Below are positions 61,495 to 64,000 of a stretch of DNA of 64,000 bases, one piece after another. Under the pieces are notes generated by a model. The model was given only the letters and a program-made list of their open reading frames with translations, had not been told where the DNA came from and made no database searches. The translations under genes were made by a program, and so were the position numbers. Position 1 is the stretch's first letter. Each line of letters starts with the position of its first letter. Origin of the DNA: Streptomyces rishiriensis (GTDB lineage Bacteria > Actinomycetota > Actinomycetes > Streptomycetales > Streptomycetaceae); the NCBI RefSeq assembly GCF_030815485.1, contig NZ_JAUSWV010000002.1:3038001-3102000 (forward strand), given 5' to 3'.

Positions 61495-62615
61495 GCCTCA
61501 CGGACCGCTTCGATCCCGACGGCGTCAAGTGCGTCGTATGGGACCTCGACGGCACCCTGTGGGACGAGATCGCCGTCGAGTCGGCCACCGACGACCTGCC
61601 CACGCCCCGGCCCGCGACGCTCGCCGCGATCGACGCCCTGGCCGCCCGCGGTGTGCTCAGCAGCATCGCGAGCCGCAGCGCGCCCTCGGTGCTCGACCGG
61701 CTGGACGCCGTGCCGGAGGTGCGGGCGCGCTTCCTGGCCCCGCAGGTGTCCTGGCAGGACAAGAGCGAGGCGCTCCGCCGGATCGCGAAGGACCTCGGCA
61801 TCGCGGTGGAGGCCCTCGTGCTGGTCGACGACTCGCCGTACGAGCGCGCCGAGGTCGAGGCCCTGCTCCCGGGCGTGCGCACCCTCGCGCCCGAGGACGT
61901 GCCCGCGCTGCTGGCCGCGTTCGAGGGCCGGGAGGTCACCGCCGAGTCCCGCGAACGCGTGCGCCGCTACCGCACGGAGGAGACCCGCCGGGCCGAGGGC
62001 GAACGCTTCGAGGGCTCGCGCGAGGAGTTCCTGCGCTGGTGCGACATGCGTCTCACCGTCGGCGCGGCCACCGCCGACGAGATCCCGCGCGCGCTGGAAC
62101 TCGCCGCCCGCACCCACCGGCTGAACTCCTCGGGGCTCACCCCCGACCGTCTGCGCGAGCTGGCCTCGTCGGACGGGCACGAGCTGTACACCGCCCGTAT
62201 GACGGACCGTTTCGGCGAGTACGGCATCATCGGCGCCGCCCTCGTCGAGCGCGCGCACGGCACCGACCGCGTCACCCCCGTCGGGGCCCCCGCCACCTGG
62301 TCCGTCCCGCTGCTGGCGCTCTCCTGCCGGGTGGCCGGCCGGGGCGCGGCGGCGGCCTTCCTGTTCCGGCTGATGGAGCGGGCCCGCGAGGCCGGCGCCG
62401 AGGAGTTCCGGGTGACCCTGCGCCCGACGGACGCCAACCTGGAGATGCGCATCCTGCTCCGCCAGGCGGGTCTGCGCCGTACGGATGACATCACCCCCGG
62501 CGCCGGCCCCGCCACCGCCGCGGATTCGGCGGTCCTGGGCAGGACGCTTCAGGGCGACCTGCCCGGGTCGCCCGCATGGCTGCACGTATCCGACCGAGAG
62601 GACGCCGAAGCGTGA
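61491..62615 (+). CDS. FkbH-like HAD-IIIC protein
   Basis: A 374-residue protein with an N-terminal HAD domain, CVVWDLDGTLW (Asp18 and Asp20), and VDDSPYERAEVEALLPGV, and a C-terminal GNAT-like half (RLNSSGLTPDRL, EYGIIGAALV) as in FkbH. FkbH-type enzymes take a glyceryl group from 1,3-bisphosphoglycerate and load it on an acyl carrier protein. The usual NTLWGG is GTLWDE, and the SKND segment reads SRSA, so the substrate may differ. It is translationally coupled to the upstream synthase (ATGA) and to the carrier protein downstream (GTGA). Confidence 0.82.
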   Translation: MSLTDRFDPDGVKCVVWDLDGTLWDEIAVESATDDLPTPRPATLAAIDALAARGVLSSIASRSAPSVLDRLDAVPEVRARFLAPQVSWQDKSEALRRIAKDLGIAVEALVLVDDSPYERAEVEALLPGVRTLAPEDVPALLAAFEGREVTAESRERVRRYRTEETRRAEGERFEGSREEFLRWCDMRLTVGAATADEIPRALELAARTHRLNSSGLTPDRLRELASSDGHELYTARMTDRFGEYGIIGAALVERAHGTDRVTPVGAPATWSVPLLALSCRVAGRGAAAAFLFRLMERAREAGAEEFRVTLRPTDANLEMRILLRQAGLRRTDDITPGAGPATAADSAVLGRTLQGDLPGSPAWLHVSDREDAEA

Positions 62616-62890
62616 CGGACACCCGAGGGCGGGCCACGGTGGAACGGGAACTCCGCTCGCTGATCGCCGAAGCGGCCCGTCTGGACCAGGCCGTGGTCGC
62701 GGAACTCCCCGCCGGCACCGACCTGTTCGGCCCGGAGATCGGCCTCACCTCGCTGGCCGGTGTGACCCTGCTGGGCACGATCGACAAGCGCTACGGGGTC
62801 GACGTGGCCGCGCTGGACCTGAGCCTGGACAGCCTCCAGTCCATCGCCACCCTGACCGACTTCGTCGCGACGAACCTCCCGTCGCACTAG
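62612..62890 (+). CDS. Stand-alone acyl carrier protein
   Basis: A 92-residue acidic helical protein whose GTG overlaps the fkbH-like stop codon. The attachment motif is GLTSLAG, with Ser47 as the probable phosphopantetheine site; a DSL-type motif is usual, so the Thr before Ser is a variant. A four-helix ACP pattern follows (GVTLLGTIDKRYGVDVAAL, DSLQSIATLTDFVATNL). A broad Sfp-type PPTase at 56912 could activate it. No polyketide or peptide synthetase is in the window, which makes a carrier next to a polyamine synthase unusual. Confidence 0.8.
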   Translation: MTDTRGRATVERELRSLIAEAARLDQAVVAELPAGTDLFGPEIGLTSLAGVTLLGTIDKRYGVDVAALDLSLDSLQSIATLTDFVATNLPSH

Positions 62891-63030
62891 CCACCCGGCT
62901 GTACGGCCGTCCTGTTCAAAAAGGGTGATCCGTCCGAACGCCCCGTGACCCGCTCACGGTGTGGGCGTTGAACGGGGAGTGCGACGGCGCCCCCTGCCGC
63001 CGCATGAATCGATCCCCTAAGGAGAACGTG

Positions 63031-63354
63031 ATGTCTCGCATCGCGAAGGTGGCCGCTGTTGCCCTCGGCACCAGCGCCGTGGTGGTCAGCGGAGCCGGCC
63101 TGGCCATGGCGGACGCGGGTGCGCAGGCCGCGGCCGTGGGTTCGCCGGGTGTCCTGTCGGGCAACGTCGTCCAGGTTCCGATCAACATCCCGGTCAACGT
63201 CTGCGGCAACAGCGTCAGCGTCATCGGCCTGCTCAACCCGGCCTTCGGCAACACCTGCGCCAACGTCAGCGACCACGACAAGGGTGGCGACAAGCACGGC
63301 GACAAGCACGGTGACCAGCACGACGACAAGCACGGCGGCGGCTACGGCGGCTGA
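63031..63354 (+). CDS. Chaplin with a His/Asp-rich C-terminal tail
   Basis: A 107-residue secreted protein. A signal peptide (1-28, ending AMADA) precedes one chaplin domain (about 34-79: SPGVLSGNVVQVPINIPVN, Cys58, Cys76). Chaplins self-assemble into the amphipathic film on aerial hyphae, and the two Cys form a disulfide. Short chaplins normally stop right after the second Cys; here 28 more residues, with repeats of DKHGDKHGD type and a GGGYGG end, follow. AAGGAG lies six bases before the ATG. Its place beside a tyrosinase gene resembles a short chaplin of S. coelicolor. Confidence 0.9.
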   Translation: MSRIAKVAAVALGTSAVVVSGAGLAMADAGAQAAAVGSPGVLSGNVVQVPINIPVNVCGNSVSVIGLLNPAFGNTCANVSDHDKGGDKHGDKHGDQHDDKHGGGYGG

Positions 63355-63412
63355 GCTTCACCCCGTACGTCTCGTACGTACACCCCGGTCGTACCCCGCG
63401 TACGTACCGTCA

Positions 63413-63447
63413 GGAGAGCCCCGGCACCTCGAGCGCCGGGGCTCTCC
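63413..63447. terminator. Hairpin between the chaplin and tyrosinase genes
   Basis: A perfect 13-bp stem, GGAGAGCCCCGGC (63413-63425) against 63435-63447. Upstream at 63363-63408 several CGTACG palindromes occur. Confidence 0.8.
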
Positions 63448-63527
63448 CCCTGTCCGCGTGCGGTTCACCACGCCACGCGTGCGGTGCACCACGACGGGCT
63501 CACTGCGACGGGCTCACCCCGACCCGC

Positions 63528-64000
63528 TCACGCGTACCGGTAGATCCGGGACACGTCCTCCAGCTGGTCCGGGGTCACGTCCCACGGCGGGAGCTTCTCC
63601 TGCCGGGCGACGACCCGACGGTACTGGCGGCTGGTCGGCCCCGGTGGTTCGGCGGGCAGGTAGCGGTGTTCGCGGTGCCTCCTCTGCCAGCGGGTCCACA
63701 GCAGGTCGACGAACGCGTGGTGCAGCCAGAAGACGGGGTCGTTGACCGAGGCGCCGCCGAGCATGAGCCCGCCGACCCACCGGTGCACCCGGTTGTGGTT
63801 GCGCCAGGCGGCGCTGCCCGAGCCGGTGCCCCACCCCTCCAGCTTGTTGCGGAAACCCCGGGTGACCGTCGAGTCCCACGGCTCGACGTCGTAGACGGGG
63901 TCCTGAAGCGCCCGGTCCACGTCGCTCCGCGTCGGCAGGCCGATCGGGGCGGCGGCCCGGCCGAGATCCCGGGTGAGGAACCTCCCGTCGGTCACGTTCT
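63528..64000 (-). CDS. melC2: Tyrosinase, C-terminal part (5' end outside the window)
   Basis: About 157 residues of a type 3 copper monooxygenase that makes melanin from tyrosine; the N-terminal part lies beyond the window. The fragment has GFRNKLEGW, the CuB ligands in NHNRVHRWVGG and the DPVFWLHHAFVDLLW motif, then WQRRHREHRYLP. The C-terminus (PPWDVTPDQLEDVSRIYRY) is normal for Streptomyces MelC2. A melC1 copper chaperone gene would be expected upstream on the minus strand, outside the window. Confidence 0.88.
   Translation of the reverse strand, partial: NVTDGRFLTRDLGRAAAPIGLPTRSDVDRALQDPVYDVEPWDSTVTRGFRNKLEGWGTGSGSAAWRNHNRVHRWVGGLMLGGASVNDPVFWLHHAFVDLLWTRWQRRHREHRYLPAEPPGPTSRQYRRVVARQEKLPPWDVTPDQLEDVSRIYRYA

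Overview
The window reads as a stretch of Streptomyces chromosome. Base composition is about 70% G+C, codons end almost always in G or C, GTG starts are common, and several lineage markers are present: a chaplin, a tyrosinase, the sporulation dynamins DynA/DynB, SsbB and a chitosan-oligosaccharide (csn) operon. From memory only, the gene order resembles the SCO2630-SCO2700 part of the S. coelicolor chromosome; I could not check this. I see no insertion sequence, prophage or CRISPR array.

Layout. 1-1025: the end of a flavin monooxygenase and a TauD-like dioxygenase (organosulfur-type pair). 1134-1483: a broken Fe-superoxide dismutase gene that keeps a Nur-type operator and a 3' RNA with terminator. 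1556-9374: a zinc-ribbon protein, a DsbA-fold oxidoreductase, aminopeptidase pepN, an AbiEi/nuclease-like protein, a MerR/membrane-protein pair, a flavin-fold protein and a CGNR regulator. 9640-15671: a secreted subtilase, an ECF sigma/membrane regulator pair and asd. 15764-26607: DUF1203 protein, a second pepN, an EamA exporter/MarR pair with an operator array, a decayed FAD monooxygenase, malQ, an HNH nuclease and an MscS channel. 26776-33619: the csnR-E-F-G-H-K operon.

33798-45106 is a signalling locus. GlnX, GlnH and PknG, known from actinobacteria as an amino-acid-sensing chain, are followed by a PP2C phosphatase, a VWA protein and an FHA protein. Sensor, kinase, phosphatase and phosphothreonine reader are therefore side by side, and kinase, phosphatase and reader all carry zinc ribbons. 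45118-49593: a PCMT-type methyltransferase, a group II globin, a conserved unknown, a thioesterase and EttA. 49818-56772: a sortase-anchored thioester adhesin, ssbB, dynB, dynA and tRNA-Arg(UCU).

56912-62890 is the least ordinary part. It holds an Sfp-type phosphopantetheinyl transferase, an alpha/beta hydrolase, a SpeD (AdoMet decarboxylase)-family protein lacking a usual catalytic Cys, and a translationally coupled trio: a branched-polyamine synthase (BpsA-type) fused to a GNAT domain, an FkbH-type HAD protein and a stand-alone acyl carrier protein. The trio lies behind a promoter preceded by five 11-bp direct repeats. I infer a pathway that joins an acyl-ACP chemistry to a polyamine, and I do not recognise a characterised equivalent. 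The window ends with a chaplin carrying a His/Asp-rich tail and the C-terminal part of a tyrosinase.
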